Shown here piece by piece: positions 8,755 through 16,575 of a DNA stretch of 42,769 nt. Within the stretch, counting starts at the first letter, position 1; each line of letters opens with the position of its first letter. The stretch lies in IMG/VR virus record IMGVR_UViG_3300042430_000669, positions 1-42,769 of that record, one strand, 5' to 3'. The translations under genes were made by a program, and so were the position numbers. The DNA is from a virus. The notes under the pieces were generated by a model. The model saw only the letters and a program-made list of their open reading frames with translations. It had not been told where the DNA came from and searched no databases.

Positions 8755-8933
8755 TCTTCATCTATTGCTAAATCCTGTGTGACCATGTCTACCATGCTAC
8801 TATAACAAGTTGGACAAAATGCCACAGGCAGTATACCAAAGTAACCTAGTACACCACCTTCATCTTCGGTAAAATCACAAGTACATACATTACACTTGTG
8901 TTCATTGCCCACATGTTCAAATCCTTTGATCAT
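8748..8933 (-). CDS. Small zinc-ribbon-like protein
   Basis: A 61-aa protein with two cysteine pairs, CNVC (about residues 15-18) followed by a further Cys, and CPTC (about 40-43), as in a zinc ribbon. It overlaps both neighbours by a few bases. Could bind nucleic acid or be a protein adaptor; no specific family recognised. Confidence 0.7.
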   Translation of the reverse strand: MIKGFEHVGNEHKCNVCTCDFTEDEGGVLGYFGILPVAFCPTCYSSMVDMVTQDLAIDEEC

Positions 8934-9166
8934 TTATCATCTCTTAGATATACATCTCTTAGATACAATGGAACGTCTGAATCAACAATAGGTTGGCCAA
9001 AGTGTTCTTTAATAATCAAGTTCCACGGCCTTCCCTTGCCAAAAATATTATAACTATAGGCTAAATCAGCAGACTCTTGTATAATTAACTGGGCAAACAA
9101 ATCCAATCCTTCTTGGTCTGGATTGTCTTGTATGCCAGCTTTTAGTTTAAGTTCTTGTAAATTCAT
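8930..9166 (-). CDS. Hypothetical phage protein
   Basis: A 78-aa acidic soluble protein beginning MNLQELKLKAG, with FAQLIIQESADLAYSYN in the middle and a tail of LRDVYLRDDK. Overlaps the zinc-ribbon gene by 4 nt and shares one base (TAATG) with the VWA gene. I do not recognise the family. Confidence 0.7.
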   Translation of the reverse strand: MNLQELKLKAGIQDNPDQEGLDLFAQLIIQESADLAYSYNIFGKGRPWNLIIKEHFGQPIVDSDVPLYLRDVYLRDDK

Positions 9167-10458
9167 TATCGGCCTGCCTCTTCTTCGTAGTAAGCATGTT
9201 GTCCAAATGGTGGAACCACCGTGGTATTACCATGTATGATAAACACAGTATCGCAATACTGTTCGTCACCCCAAGAACCACACGGGTATCCATCTGTGAA
9301 CATAATGTGCCGTTTGGGTTGAATCTCTTCTTGCTTAAAGTATTCAAACACACAATCAAAGTCTGTACCGCCGCCACCTTTAGGTTCATAATCACAGATG
9401 CTGTCTAGGTTCTCACTGTCGAACTGTTGTGGATTGTAAGTGTTGGTATCAAAGCTCACAATATGAATACGATATGCTGGGAAGCTATCCATAATGCCTT
9501 GCACTTCTGATAAAAAGTCTTTGAGCATTTTAGCATCGATACTACCTGATGTATCAATACTAACAGCAATATCAATCATTTGATCTAATTGCATGCCAGG
9601 CATTACAGCATCTATGTGCCATCCTCTACGACTGCTACGCATCCAAGTATAGTCTGACTTAATAGTGCTTTCTAACTGCATACGCAATAGCTCACGCCAG
9701 TTCATCTTGGGTGCAGTCATATCTTGGATCAAACGCTTAACACCTGCTGGCAAGTTGCCAGCACCATCGCTAGCCGCTGCGGCAGCCAGAACAGCTTCTT
9801 TGATCTCGTCTTTGATTTGCTGTTTTTCTTCCTCGGTAAGTTTTGGTTTACCCCCACCTTTGCCTTTTTGATCGCCTTCCTTGTCGCCACTTTCCCCATT
9901 GTCCTCGCCATCTAGGTGATCATCTAGCAATTTGTCAATGAGATCACTAATATCAATCTTTTCGGCATTCTCATACAAGATGTCGTAGACTTCTTCAGCA
10001 CTCATACCTTCATACTTTGAATCATATAAACAAGGCACAGTGGTAATAAATTCTCCCACACGGTGCTTCTTCAAGTCGGCATTGACACAATAGTCATCGG
10101 CAATGTTCCAAAGTTGAGGATCTCTATCGCCACGCCGGCCCATGTGGTCATATACACAATGCAATACTTCATGTCCGAACAGAAATTCAACCTCTTTGGG
10201 TTTGAGCATGTCAATAAATTTAGTATTGTAGTAAAAATTACGCCCATCTGTTGCGGCAGTAGGACACCACTCATCGGCATTGACCAATTTTAAACGGGTG
10301 GCTAAGTTACCAAAGAAACTGGCACGGAGCAATAAACCCACGCGAGCAGTAATCAATTTTTCGCGAACGACATTATCTAATTTAGGATCAGTGGGTCCAC
10401 ACAAGTCCTTAAACTTATCTGATTCTTTTTTATTTGCTGTAGTAGTGGCTGTGCTCAT
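9166..10458 (-). CDS. VWA-type putative metallopeptidase
   Basis: A 430-aa protein in two parts. Residues about 30-180 form a metallopeptidase-like domain with HEVLH at 96-100 (HExxH zinc motif) and WNIADDYCVNADL. A low-complexity acidic/Gly/Lys linker covers about 182-225. The C-terminal part is von Willebrand A-like with the metal-ion site DTSGS at 302-306 and GGGGTDF further on. Such proteins pair with MoxR AAA ATPases, and a MoxR-like ATPase lies at 12539-13621 in the same orientation. Likely role: ATP-driven protein remodelling or a chaperone. Target unknown. Preceded by a near-consensus promoter. Confidence 0.85.
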   Translation of the reverse strand: MSTATTTANKKESDKFKDLCGPTDPKLDNVVREKLITARVGLLLRASFFGNLATRLKLVNADEWCPTAATDGRNFYYNTKFIDMLKPKEVEFLFGHEVLHCVYDHMGRRGDRDPQLWNIADDYCVNADLKKHRVGEFITTVPCLYDSKYEGMSAEEVYDILYENAEKIDISDLIDKLLDDHLDGEDNGESGDKEGDQKGKGGGKPKLTEEEKQQIKDEIKEAVLAAAAASDGAGNLPAGVKRLIQDMTAPKMNWRELLRMQLESTIKSDYTWMRSSRRGWHIDAVMPGMQLDQMIDIAVSIDTSGSIDAKMLKDFLSEVQGIMDSFPAYRIHIVSFDTNTYNPQQFDSENLDSICDYEPKGGGGTDFDCVFEYFKQEEIQPKRHIMFTDGYPCGSWGDEQYCDTVFIIHGNTTVVPPFGQHAYYEEEAGR

Positions 10459-10486
10459 ACGTGTCCTAATTTTTTACTATACTACT

Positions 10487-10515
10487 ATTATACTATACCT
10501 GGAATTATTGGTCAA
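10487..10515 (-). promoter_or_regulatory. Sigma-70-type promoter for the VWA gene
   Basis: Minus strand TTGACC (10515-10510), 17-nt spacer, TATAAT (10492-10487). Lies inside the end of the gene at 10505 and 29 nt before the VWA start codon. Confidence 0.8.
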
Positions 10516-10852
10516 CCTGGGTATCATTAAGGTATTTAAGTACAAACCATGTCATAGCAGATTCGTTATAAAAATCCAGATGTATTTGTGGCATGTAATG
10601 ATATCGATGTTCAAGATCTGCAGCAATTTTATGTATTTTCACAGCACCGTTAACATGGTCAACTTCTACCCAGTCGGCTTCATAACTGCTCAATGCTCGA
10701 TGGTGTCTAACTGTAAATCCAAGCTCTCTTTTAGTACGCCAGGAGATTGTAAAGATATTTGGGCCGTACTCTTTTTTAACGCAGTCTCGTACCCAAATCC
10801 AGTCAGCCGGATCTTCAAATACGATCAAGTTTTTTTTAATTTTAATTTTCAT
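10505..10852 (-). CDS. Short-protein array member 7 (WFVLKY tail)
   Basis: A 115-aa protein, last of seven consecutive small genes. The tail reads FYNESAMTWFVLKY, matching the array signature (aromatic, acidic residue, then F/W-x-L-K/R-aromatic). The start MKIKIKKNLIVFED is followed by DPADWIWVRDCV. Shares one base with the upstream gene. The downstream promoter for the VWA gene lies in its last codons. No known function. Confidence 0.75.
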   Translation of the reverse strand: MKIKIKKNLIVFEDPADWIWVRDCVKKEYGPNIFTISWRTKRELGFTVRHHRALSSYEADWVEVDHVNGAVKIHKIAADLEHRYHYMPQIHLDFYNESAMTWFVLKYLNDTQVDQ

Positions 10853-11133
10853 TATGTGCCAAACTTTAATATAAACAACAAATACTTCTGTTGATCAACT
10901 ACTTCATAATCAAGGCTAATACCGCCATCGCCGGTGTCCATAACCATTTTAACACCATACCACTCACGTGTAAAGTCGGTAAATGTTAGGAATCCTTGAC
11001 CAATTTCTACAGCGTCGGCCAAGCGGTCGTATTCTTCTTTACACTTACGCAGTCGAATATAGTGGCCGCTATCACCACCTATAATGGTATCTAATCTAGC
11101 TGCCGGTGTATTATAATATTCGTTTTTACTCAT
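10852..11133 (-). CDS. Short-protein array member 6 (LFILKF tail)
   Basis: A 93-aa protein beginning MSKNEYYNTPAARLD and ending QQKYLLFILKFGT. Basic first half (IRLRKCKEEYDRL) and acidic second half with DTGDGGISLDY. Overlaps the upstream gene by 4 nt. Fits the C-terminal signature of the array. Function unknown. Confidence 0.72.
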   Translation of the reverse strand: MSKNEYYNTPAARLDTIIGGDSGHYIRLRKCKEEYDRLADAVEIGQGFLTFTDFTREWYGVKMVMDTGDGGISLDYEVVDQQKYLLFILKFGT

Positions 11134-11336
11134 ATGCCCATCTTTAATCTAAAAAACGTAGCATGAACATCACTGTCAAAGTACGCAGTCATTTCGCCTA
11201 CCGGGTCACCGTCGGCCCACGCCTCTACATCAATAATGACCATTTCTACCCAGCCCGGACTGGCACGAACTCCGGCCAATGCTGCATCATAGTCCTCACC
11301 TGAATAAACTGTAAAGTTAACTTCCGTCATGCCCAT
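11130..11336 (-). CDS. Short-protein array member 5 (FFRLKM tail)
   Basis: A 68-aa protein (starts MGMTEVNFTVYSG) ending YFDSDVHATFFRLKMGI. Acidic, no membrane segment. Overlaps both neighbours (4 and 10 nt). The tail matches the array signature with the final aromatic replaced by Met. Function unknown. Confidence 0.72.
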   Translation of the reverse strand: MGMTEVNFTVYSGEDYDAALAGVRASPGWVEMVIIDVEAWADGDPVGEMTAYFDSDVHATFFRLKMGI

Positions 11337-11530
11337 TTTGACCTAAATATCACAGCCTGGTAAGGATTCATAAACTCTAGATACGGTGTGTATTCGGCTC
11401 TGGGTAATCCTACTACACCTTGATTTTCTAACCACTGATAGAATTCGTCAATGTTGCCTCGGCCAGTTGATATCCACCACTGTGCGGCGTTTTCCCAATA
11501 GGGAGTAATAGGAACTTGTATCATGACCAT
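11327..11530 (-). CDS. Short-protein array member 4 (VIFRSKW tail)
   Basis: A 67-aa protein starting MVMIQVPITPYWEN and ending FMNPYQAVIFRSKWA. It contains a Trp-rich helix region AAQWWISTGRG..FYQWLEN. Overlaps neighbours by 10 nt on each side. The tail fits the array signature. Function unknown. Confidence 0.72.
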   Translation of the reverse strand: MVMIQVPITPYWENAAQWWISTGRGNIDEFYQWLENQGVVGLPRAEYTPYLEFMNPYQAVIFRSKWA

Positions 11531-11748
11531 CTTAACAAAAATCCAATACGATCTCGATCAGAAGGAAAGTATATAAACATACCTTGTTGATGATCAATGC
11601 CTTGCGGCATATTATCTACCATCCAGTTCAGAATATTGCGCTCGTTATCCATCCACCACGTGAAATCTTTTATCATTAGGCCATACTGTCCTAATTCGTT
11701 GTTATGTCCAGATGGTGAAACTAAATGAAACCGGTTAGTCGTGGTCAT
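11521..11748 (-). CDS. Short-protein array member 3 (FLLRW tail)
   Basis: A 75-aa protein starting MTTTNRFHLVSPSG and ending YFPSDRDRIGFLLRWS, one of the clearest examples of the array signature. The centre has Trp-rich helix segments (FTWWMDNE, NWMVDN). Overlaps the upstream gene by 14 nt. Function unknown. Confidence 0.72.
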   Translation of the reverse strand: MTTTNRFHLVSPSGHNNELGQYGLMIKDFTWWMDNERNILNWMVDNMPQGIDHQQGMFIYFPSDRDRIGFLLRWS

Positions 11749-12019
11749 ACGCTCTGTAGATGTTTTTACTTTTTAGTTTGATCAAAGTAAACTCTCTAGG
11801 GTCTACTCTAAACCTGTGTGCTTGCCAAGTAGGTTTAATCAAGTAAACACCATTGGCATTTTCTAACCAAACACGGGTGCTCTGTGCCACAAAGTCATCG
11901 TGAACCTTAAAATCCATGTGTCCGCCTTCGGCCGGGGAGCAGTTAGGCATACACCAAAGTTGCCATTGTTGTTCTTTATATCGGGTTGTTCTTGTATCTA
12001 GTTCATAGTAGTAGTTCAT
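11735..12019 (-). CDS. Short-protein array member 2 (divergent tail)
   Basis: A 94-aa protein starting MNYYYELDTRTTRY, with paired CMPNC. Its tail REFTLIKLKSKN is a weaker match to the array signature and is followed by about ten more residues. The start overlaps the upstream gene by 4 nt. The opening resembles that of member 1 (MKYYLHDTRENKY), supporting common descent. Confidence 0.7.
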   Translation of the reverse strand: MNYYYELDTRTTRYKEQQWQLWCMPNCSPAEGGHMDFKVHDDFVAQSTRVWLENANGVYLIKPTWQAHRFRVDPREFTLIKLKSKNIYRAYDHD

Positions 12020-12279
12020 GCTAGAGCGGCCTCTGTTCCATATTTTAACTTAAACCAATTCAACTGTTCGTCGCCCTTTAGATAAATCATGTATTGCTGA
12101 TAGATAATATAAAATGCCCAGTTCTCATTACTTATCGGTTCGTCTCGAGTAATGTCTGCGCCTTGCCCGTAAGTGTCTGTGCACCAACGTCGAACACTAT
12201 GAAATTCCAACATACGATTAACCTGTATGCCGTACTTGAAGTACTTGTTCTCTCGAGTATCGTGTAGGTAGTATTTCAC
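12016..12279 (-). CDS. Short-protein array member 1 (WFKLKY tail)
   Basis: An 87-aa protein starting MKYYLHDTRENKYF and carrying GDEQLNWFKLKYG near the C-terminus, a good match to the array signature, followed by a short extension. First of the seven tandem genes; overlaps the small membrane-protein gene upstream by 4 nt. Function unknown. Confidence 0.72.
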   Translation of the reverse strand: MKYYLHDTRENKYFKYGIQVNRMLEFHSVRRWCTDTYGQGADITRDEPISNENWAFYIIYQQYMIYLKGDEQLNWFKLKYGTEAALA

Positions 12280-12461
12280 TTTTTAGTTTGTAAATACCAA
12301 CTACACAATCCAGAAATGCATGCGGCAACTAACCAAACACAACCAGCATAAAACAAGTGTTGGTTTGTGGGCCAGTTCCATGTCGAATGACTGTATGACG
12401 CACACATAAACAATGCACACGAAACTATTAATGCAATAAATTCTTTATCTTCATATTTCAT
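12276..12461 (-). CDS. Small two-pass membrane protein
   Basis: A 61-aa protein (MKYEDKEFIALIVS) with hydrophobic segments at about residues 8-23 and 37-57 and a charged tail LQTKK. GAGGT upstream is a suitable Shine-Dalgarno sequence. Coupled to the short-protein array by a 4-nt overlap. Function unknown; the membrane topology suggests an inner-membrane peptide. Confidence 0.65.
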   Translation of the reverse strand: MKYEDKEFIALIVSCALFMCASYSHSTWNWPTNQHLFYAGCVWLVAACISGLCSWYLQTKK

Positions 12462-12482
12462 TTCTGTTTACCTCAAAAGGTT

Positions 12483-12527
12483 GGAGGGCGGTGCGAACAC
12501 AGCCCTGTGTAAATTACACTGCCCTCC
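12483..12527. other. Nested hairpin between MoxR-like gene and the small-gene array
   Basis: Outer arms 12483-12493 and 12517-12527 pair over 10 of 11 positions; the remaining pair is G-U on the plus strand and C-A on the minus strand. Inside them ACACA/TGTGT (12497-12501, 12506-12510) forms a second stem with a 4-nt loop. No T run follows on the minus strand, so it is not a typical terminator. It may be an RNA processing, stability or regulatory element. Confidence 0.5.
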
Positions 12528-12538
12528 CGGCCCAATTT

Positions 12539-13621
12539 CTAGGCCGAAGCTGATAAAATGTATTTGCCGTAGCGTTGATGAAACTCATCAAAGTTCTTCA
12601 ACTTAGTAGGTTGGAACGGTAAATTGTATGTGGTAAGGGCAATTCGAGCACCCATGACCACTAACTCAGTTTCAAAATTCTTCATCATATAGGCAAAGAA
12701 GTTATCGGCCATTGCGTGGAATTCTTTGTCGGCTATTTTCTTTTCTACAGCATCTTTAAGTTCATAGCACATACTAATAACCAAACTATACATTGCCGAA
12801 ACTTCTTTAACTTCTAACTCTTTGACTTTACCAGACAAAATATCTTCTGGATTAGGCATGCGACCAGAAATCTTGCGGTGAGCCATAAACTTAACAGCCA
12901 GCCCTTCACCCACAGTACCAGCAACTAGATTCATCACAGTATCGTCATCGCCATCATCATCCAAAAATTCGCTTACAAAGGTCCATGAACGAGGAGTTGC
13001 GAATGCACGACTAGCTGATTTAGGATCAAAGTCATACAGATCCTGTTTAGCAAAACTCAAGTAACCTACTACGTCCTTGTGTATGTTATGTTTAACCGCC
13101 CACTCTTGCCATGATGCAAAGTCGCATTTCATTTCTTGGTGAATGAAACGGTTGGCAAGCGGAGTAGGCATACGGTATGTAACGCCTTTGTCACTTTCTC
13201 GATTACCAGCGGCAACAATAACCACATTCTTTGGTAATTTGTACTTACCGATACGGCGGTTAAGAATTAGCTGATAAGCCGCAGCCTGTACACTCGGTGC
13301 AGAACTATTCATTTCATCTAAAAACAAGATCACAATAGGATACTGTGCAGCTAGTTCTTCGGTAGGCAAATCAATTGGTTCTGCCCAGTCCATTTTACCA
13401 TTATCCTTATTATAAAACGGAATGCCACGAATATCTGTGGGCTCCATTTGGCCTAGGCGTAAGTCAATCATATGACCCTTGAGTTCTTCAGCAAGATCTG
13501 CCACTAACTCCGACTTTCCAATACCAGGAGGACCCCATAGGAACATTGGTCGTTGATGTTTAAATGCTTTGAGCAAACTGCGACGAGCTTGACTTGATGT
13601 GACTTGTCTTGTTTCTGACAT
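12539..13621 (-). CDS. MoxR-like AAA+ ATPase
   Basis: A 360-aa AAA+ ATPase. Walker A is GPPGIGKS at residues 30-37, Walker B IVILFLDE ends at D102-E103, followed by the sensor region VVIVAAGNRESD and an arginine-rich ANRFIH. Length and motif order fit the MoxR group, which acts with VWA-domain partners. The VWA metallopeptidase at 9166-10458 is in the same direction, separated by the small-protein array. It has its own promoter at 13667-13695. The substrate of the pair is unknown. Confidence 0.88.
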   Translation of the reverse strand: MSETRQVTSSQARRSLLKAFKHQRPMFLWGPPGIGKSELVADLAEELKGHMIDLRLGQMEPTDIRGIPFYNKDNGKMDWAEPIDLPTEELAAQYPIVILFLDEMNSSAPSVQAAAYQLILNRRIGKYKLPKNVVIVAAGNRESDKGVTYRMPTPLANRFIHQEMKCDFASWQEWAVKHNIHKDVVGYLSFAKQDLYDFDPKSASRAFATPRSWTFVSEFLDDDGDDDTVMNLVAGTVGEGLAVKFMAHRKISGRMPNPEDILSGKVKELEVKEVSAMYSLVISMCYELKDAVEKKIADKEFHAMADNFFAYMMKNFETELVVMGARIALTTYNLPFQPTKLKNFDEFHQRYGKYILSASA

Positions 13622-13666
13622 GGGCTGTGTCCTTTAAATAATGATTAAAATTAACTACTAAACTAC

Positions 13667-13695
13667 ATTGTACGACATTGTAAATTATGCGTCAA
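13667..13695 (-). promoter_or_regulatory. Sigma-70-type promoter for MoxR-like gene
   Basis: Minus strand TTGACG (13695-13690), 17-nt spacer, TACAAT (13672-13667). The -35 box overlaps the 3' end of the small gene at 13685. Leader of about 40 nt. Confidence 0.7.
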
Positions 13696-13849
13696 CCTTG
13701 GTCTCTGCCATAAAAACAGTCACAGCTTCTTGCTGTTCTGCAGTTAACAGTTTGAATTGTTTAACCATACGCTCTACCGCTGATAAACTTTCTAAACCGT
13801 TTGCTGCACTGTAAGCGATGATCTGGGCTAGGGCTTGATCTAAGTTCAT
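13685..13849 (-). CDS. Small conserved-looking protein, 54 aa
   Basis: Starts MNLDQALAQIIAYS and ends VFMAETKVDA. Its ATG overlaps the stop of the upstream 58-aa gene in an ATGA, a common arrangement in this genome, which supports it as real. Predicted mostly helical, soluble. Not recognised. Confidence 0.65.
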   Translation of the reverse strand: MNLDQALAQIIAYSAANGLESLSAVERMVKQFKLLTAEQQEAVTVFMAETKVDA

Positions 13850-14022
13850 ACCGTTTCCTTTTGGTCTTCAACCAACTTGTGGGCCAAGTTCAAGGCCATC
13901 ATAGTACCCAGGTAAACCAGGCGTTGTTCTTCACCAGTTCCGATGTTACGGATCATTCGATCAAGATCAGCAAAATCCTTGGGTGTTACAAATAAACTAC
14001 TACGGATAATTGGATTAGACAT
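13846..14022 (-). CDS. Small hypothetical protein, 58 aa
   Basis: Starts MSNPIIRSSLFVTPKDF and ends HKLVEDQKETV. Preceded by a strong GGAGCAG Shine-Dalgarno-like sequence about 6 nt upstream. Helical, soluble, with charged ends. It lies between 14032-14373 and 13685-13849 in the same operon. Not recognised. Confidence 0.65.
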   Translation of the reverse strand: MSNPIIRSSLFVTPKDFADLDRMIRNIGTGEEQRLVYLGTMMALNLAHKLVEDQKETV

Positions 14023-14031
14023 ATCTGCTCC

Positions 14032-14373
14032 TTAGTCTAAACGTGATCCGGCATAAGCACGGAAACCATATTTTTCAAAAACTTTTGCGGCTGCTTCCGC
14101 ACCAGCTTCCAAGGTGTCAATATTTTGCACACCAAGACCTGCTGGATTCCAAATTTGGTAACCACCGGTGTAGCTCTTACGAATACCTGCGGCCTTAAAT
14201 GCTTTACCAAGTTTGGTATTTCCTTTGACACCAAAAATGTCGGTCCATGCAAATCCACAACTATATTGATCTACGCCACCCAACTTCTCCTGGAAGAATT
14301 TTTCTGCGGCTTCACGAGCGGCTGTTTTTGCTTCGGCTAAAATATTTTCAATTTGTGTTTGACTATAATCCAT
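14032..14373 (-). CDS. Conserved phage hypothetical protein
   Basis: A 113-aa protein. The first 30 residues form a likely amphipathic helix (QIENILAEAKTAAREAAEKF), then CGFAWTDIFGVKGNTKLGKAFKAAGI and a Gly/Tyr-rich part YTGGYQIWNPAG. It has AAGGAG at a good distance and a near-consensus promoter upstream, so it heads the operon 14373-13685. I recall proteins of this type in large phages, without a known function. Confidence 0.75.
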   Translation of the reverse strand: MDYSQTQIENILAEAKTAAREAAEKFFQEKLGGVDQYSCGFAWTDIFGVKGNTKLGKAFKAAGIRKSYTGGYQIWNPAGLGVQNIDTLEAGAEAAAKVFEKYGFRAYAGSRLD

Positions 14374-14402
14374 TTCAACTCCTTTTTATTAACTATACAA
14401 CT

Positions 14403-14431
14403 ATTATAACAAATGGGCAATTTCTGGTCAA
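14403..14431 (-). promoter_or_regulatory. Sigma-70-type promoter
   Basis: Minus strand TTGACC (14431-14426), 17-nt spacer, TATAAT (14408-14403). It drives 14373 and following genes, with a leader of about 23-29 nt containing AAGGAG. Confidence 0.82.
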
Positions 14432-14459
14432 CTAATTTGTCTGTTGTCTAAAAACAACA

Positions 14460-15593
14460 CTAATAAGTGCTTATTTTGTATAGTGGGCTCAGATGCCCTT
14501 TGAGTCCTTCTTCAACTGTGCCCTTGTTAAACCACTTTTTTCCGCAGATACGTTCTAGTTCTAGTAAACTATTAATCCACTTAAATTTAGCTTCAAACTC
14601 GCCCTCGATAAACCAACGACTCATTTCATTCCAAACTGCCTTGGTTGGTTTTTTAATTTGCCAAGTGCTAGTGTCCCAATCAGGATAGATGCTAAGATTA
14701 ACTTCACGGTAGTATGCTTCGTCGTGAAAGCTGGCAATGTTGGTCATGTGTTTAATTAGGCCAACTTGATCGGTGGCCTTTAACCAACGAACTACTTCAT
14801 GACTTTGTTTAACTGCTAATTCGGGCATGTTAGGAGTCCAGTAGAAGTATTCGTCATTTTCCCAGTACTCGCCGAGGATATCATTGGTAGGTAGTGTGCC
14901 AGTGGTCATAATAACATCTAAAAAAGCAAAGTAAATTGAGTTGTCATCTCTAAGCAAGCGAGGTTTATCTATACCATATACAAATCCAACTTTCTTACCT
15001 TTGTGTAATAAATCGTTATGCTCACGGAATATCTTGTGAAATTTACTACGCACCATACAGGTAGGATCAAATCTAACACCGGCAGTCCAAAACCAATCTG
15101 GATCATTGGCAGCCGCAAGTATGTGGCGAGTCCAGTCAAACACATTTACCTTGATCTTCTTTTCTTCTGCTAACTTTTTAACTAAAGGTAGACTTTGTTG
15201 GATTTCGCGAGTGTAATATCCTGGTGTTGTATCTAGTCCTAATGTACCGTACATTTTCTCTTCGGCTTCAAATGCGCCAAAGATGTAGATTTCGTCTAGT
15301 TTAATATCGTTGTCAATAAAGACTTTAAGTATGTTCCATGAATCAACACCACCTGAATAGAACAACACCAGGTGGTCGTATGCTTCGCGTAACTGTAGGG
15401 CTCGTTGTCGGTATAACTCTTTTAACGCTACCGGAGGCTCTTGATCCCACTTGGCCGTACCAAATATAGCATCGTGGTAATCCCACTTGATGTAGCCGCC
15501 ATGTTGGTTGACTTCCATGATGGCTTCGAGCTTGTTGAAAAAAGGCTTACCGTTTGCACGGTAAACCCCTTTATTATGATACAGATATGTCAT
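14460..15593 (-). CDS. PP-loop ATP-pyrophosphatase-like protein
   Basis: A 377-aa soluble protein with the PP-loop motif SGGVDS at residues 80-85 (FYSGGVDSWN), as in N-type ATP pyrophosphatases such as asparagine synthetase, QueC and ThiI, which adenylate a substrate. An N-terminal segment RANGKPFFNKLEA is followed by a Trp-rich domain, and the long C-terminal part has no recognisable domain. Full-length asparagine synthetase would need an N-terminal glutaminase domain, which is absent. The start shares a base (TAATG) with the stop of the TctC-like gene, so translation is coupled. Substrate unknown. Confidence 0.75.
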   Translation of the reverse strand: MTYLYHNKGVYRANGKPFFNKLEAIMEVNQHGGYIKWDYHDAIFGTAKWDQEPPVALKELYRQRALQLREAYDHLVLFYSGGVDSWNILKVFIDNDIKLDEIYIFGAFEAEEKMYGTLGLDTTPGYYTREIQQSLPLVKKLAEEKKIKVNVFDWTRHILAAANDPDWFWTAGVRFDPTCMVRSKFHKIFREHNDLLHKGKKVGFVYGIDKPRLLRDDNSIYFAFLDVIMTTGTLPTNDILGEYWENDEYFYWTPNMPELAVKQSHEVVRWLKATDQVGLIKHMTNIASFHDEAYYREVNLSIYPDWDTSTWQIKKPTKAVWNEMSRWFIEGEFEAKFKWINSLLELERICGKKWFNKGTVEEGLKGHLSPLYKISTY

Positions 15594-16510
15594 TAATCGG
15601 CCTGTATCTGATTATGATACTTTTTGAGCAGTTGTTCACTTAACATTAAACTTTTATTATAATACATGGTAGTAGGAAAGTTATCAAACTGCGGAGGACG
15701 CATATCACTGGATTGTTGTATTTCTTTAGCACCTACTGATTGTGTGGCTTTGGTTAGTATTTTTGAAATTTCTTCGTGTCTTATGGCCGGCATATTACGA
15801 TTAGCAATCACAATATTAAACACATAAGGAGCAGTGATTCCTTGCTCTAATAAAGTTTTTACATTGGGTGCTTGCGGATGACGTTGGGGACAACTCATAG
15901 CCAACATTTTTAACTTTGAATTTTTCAACTTTATCTGTTCATAGTTACTGACACGCTCTAGAACCATGTTTACGCTACCGTCGGCAGCCATAAGAATTAG
16001 CGCATCAAAATTTGATTTAAACGGCACATACCTTACCTTAAATCCATATTGTTGAGCCAATTGCAATGCAGTTAGGTGAGCCGAATTGCCAAAGCCTACA
16101 CCACCTACTACCAGTTCACCTTGGCCTCTTAGACTAGCTACACCACGACGTTCATCACCAACATTTGTGATTACTGCCCAACAGGCATCTCCTAAGGCCC
16201 AAACAGGGTCATAATCAGACTGATTCAATTTGCCGCTTGAGACATGTTCTACAAACTTTGGTGCTACGATTGCCAAACGAGTTTGTGGTTGCTCGTCCAT
16301 ATACCTTACTGCAATGATTTGTTCGCCACCGGGCTTGAATTCCAAGATAAAGTTATAACGATTCTGATCTCGATTGGCCTGTTCAAAAATTTTAAATATA
16401 GCCGCAGAGCCAGAGTGACTGGCTGCATACGGACTAGCGATGGTAATTGTTTCTGCAGAATGTGCAGACATTGAGGCAGTAGCGATTAACGCTATTAACA
16501 ATTTTAACAC
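15593..16510 (-). CDS. TctC/Bug-family periplasmic substrate-binding protein
   Basis: A 305-aa protein with GTG start. Residues 1-19 form a signal peptide ending AHSA before ETITIAS. The mature part has FKPGGEQIIAVRYM, GGVGFGNSAHLTALQLAQ and VPFKSNFDALILMAADGSVN, which are typical of the tripartite tricarboxylate receptor (Bug) family, abundant in Burkholderiales. No TctA or TctB transporter gene is adjacent. In a phage it may supply or intercept a host uptake system, which is inference. It has a strong promoter, and its Shine-Dalgarno sequence lies in a hairpin. First of a coupled pair with the PP-loop gene. Confidence 0.8.
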   Translation of the reverse strand: MLKLLIALIATASMSAHSAETITIASPYAASHSGSAAIFKIFEQANRDQNRYNFILEFKPGGEQIIAVRYMDEQPQTRLAIVAPKFVEHVSSGKLNQSDYDPVWALGDACWAVITNVGDERRGVASLRGQGELVVGGVGFGNSAHLTALQLAQQYGFKVRYVPFKSNFDALILMAADGSVNMVLERVSNYEQIKLKNSKLKMLAMSCPQRHPQAPNVKTLLEQGITAPYVFNIVIANRNMPAIRHEEISKILTKATQSVGAKEIQQSSDMRPPQFDNFPTTMYYNKSLMLSEQLLKKYHNQIQAD

Positions 16511-16520
16511 GATTAATTTT

Positions 16521-16554
16521 CTCCTAATTGTCAGGAGCTAGTAGATGATCTACT
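16521..16554 (-). promoter_or_regulatory. Leader hairpins that may hide the ribosome-binding site
   Basis: In the minus-strand leader of the TctC-like gene, CTCCT (16537-16533) can pair with AGGAG (16525-16521), the ribosome-binding site, over a 7-nt loop. Just before it a second inverted repeat AGTAGAT/ATCTACT (16540-16546, 16548-16554) occurs. The layout suggests control of translation or an operator. Confidence 0.5.
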
Positions 16555-16575
16555 TACGGCCCGGCGTTATGCTAT

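Noticed and set aside
10280-10894. 204-aa plus-strand open frame
   Set aside because: It is antisense to the VWA gene end, a near-consensus promoter and the gene at 10505; its Phe/Ile-rich product looks like a shadow.
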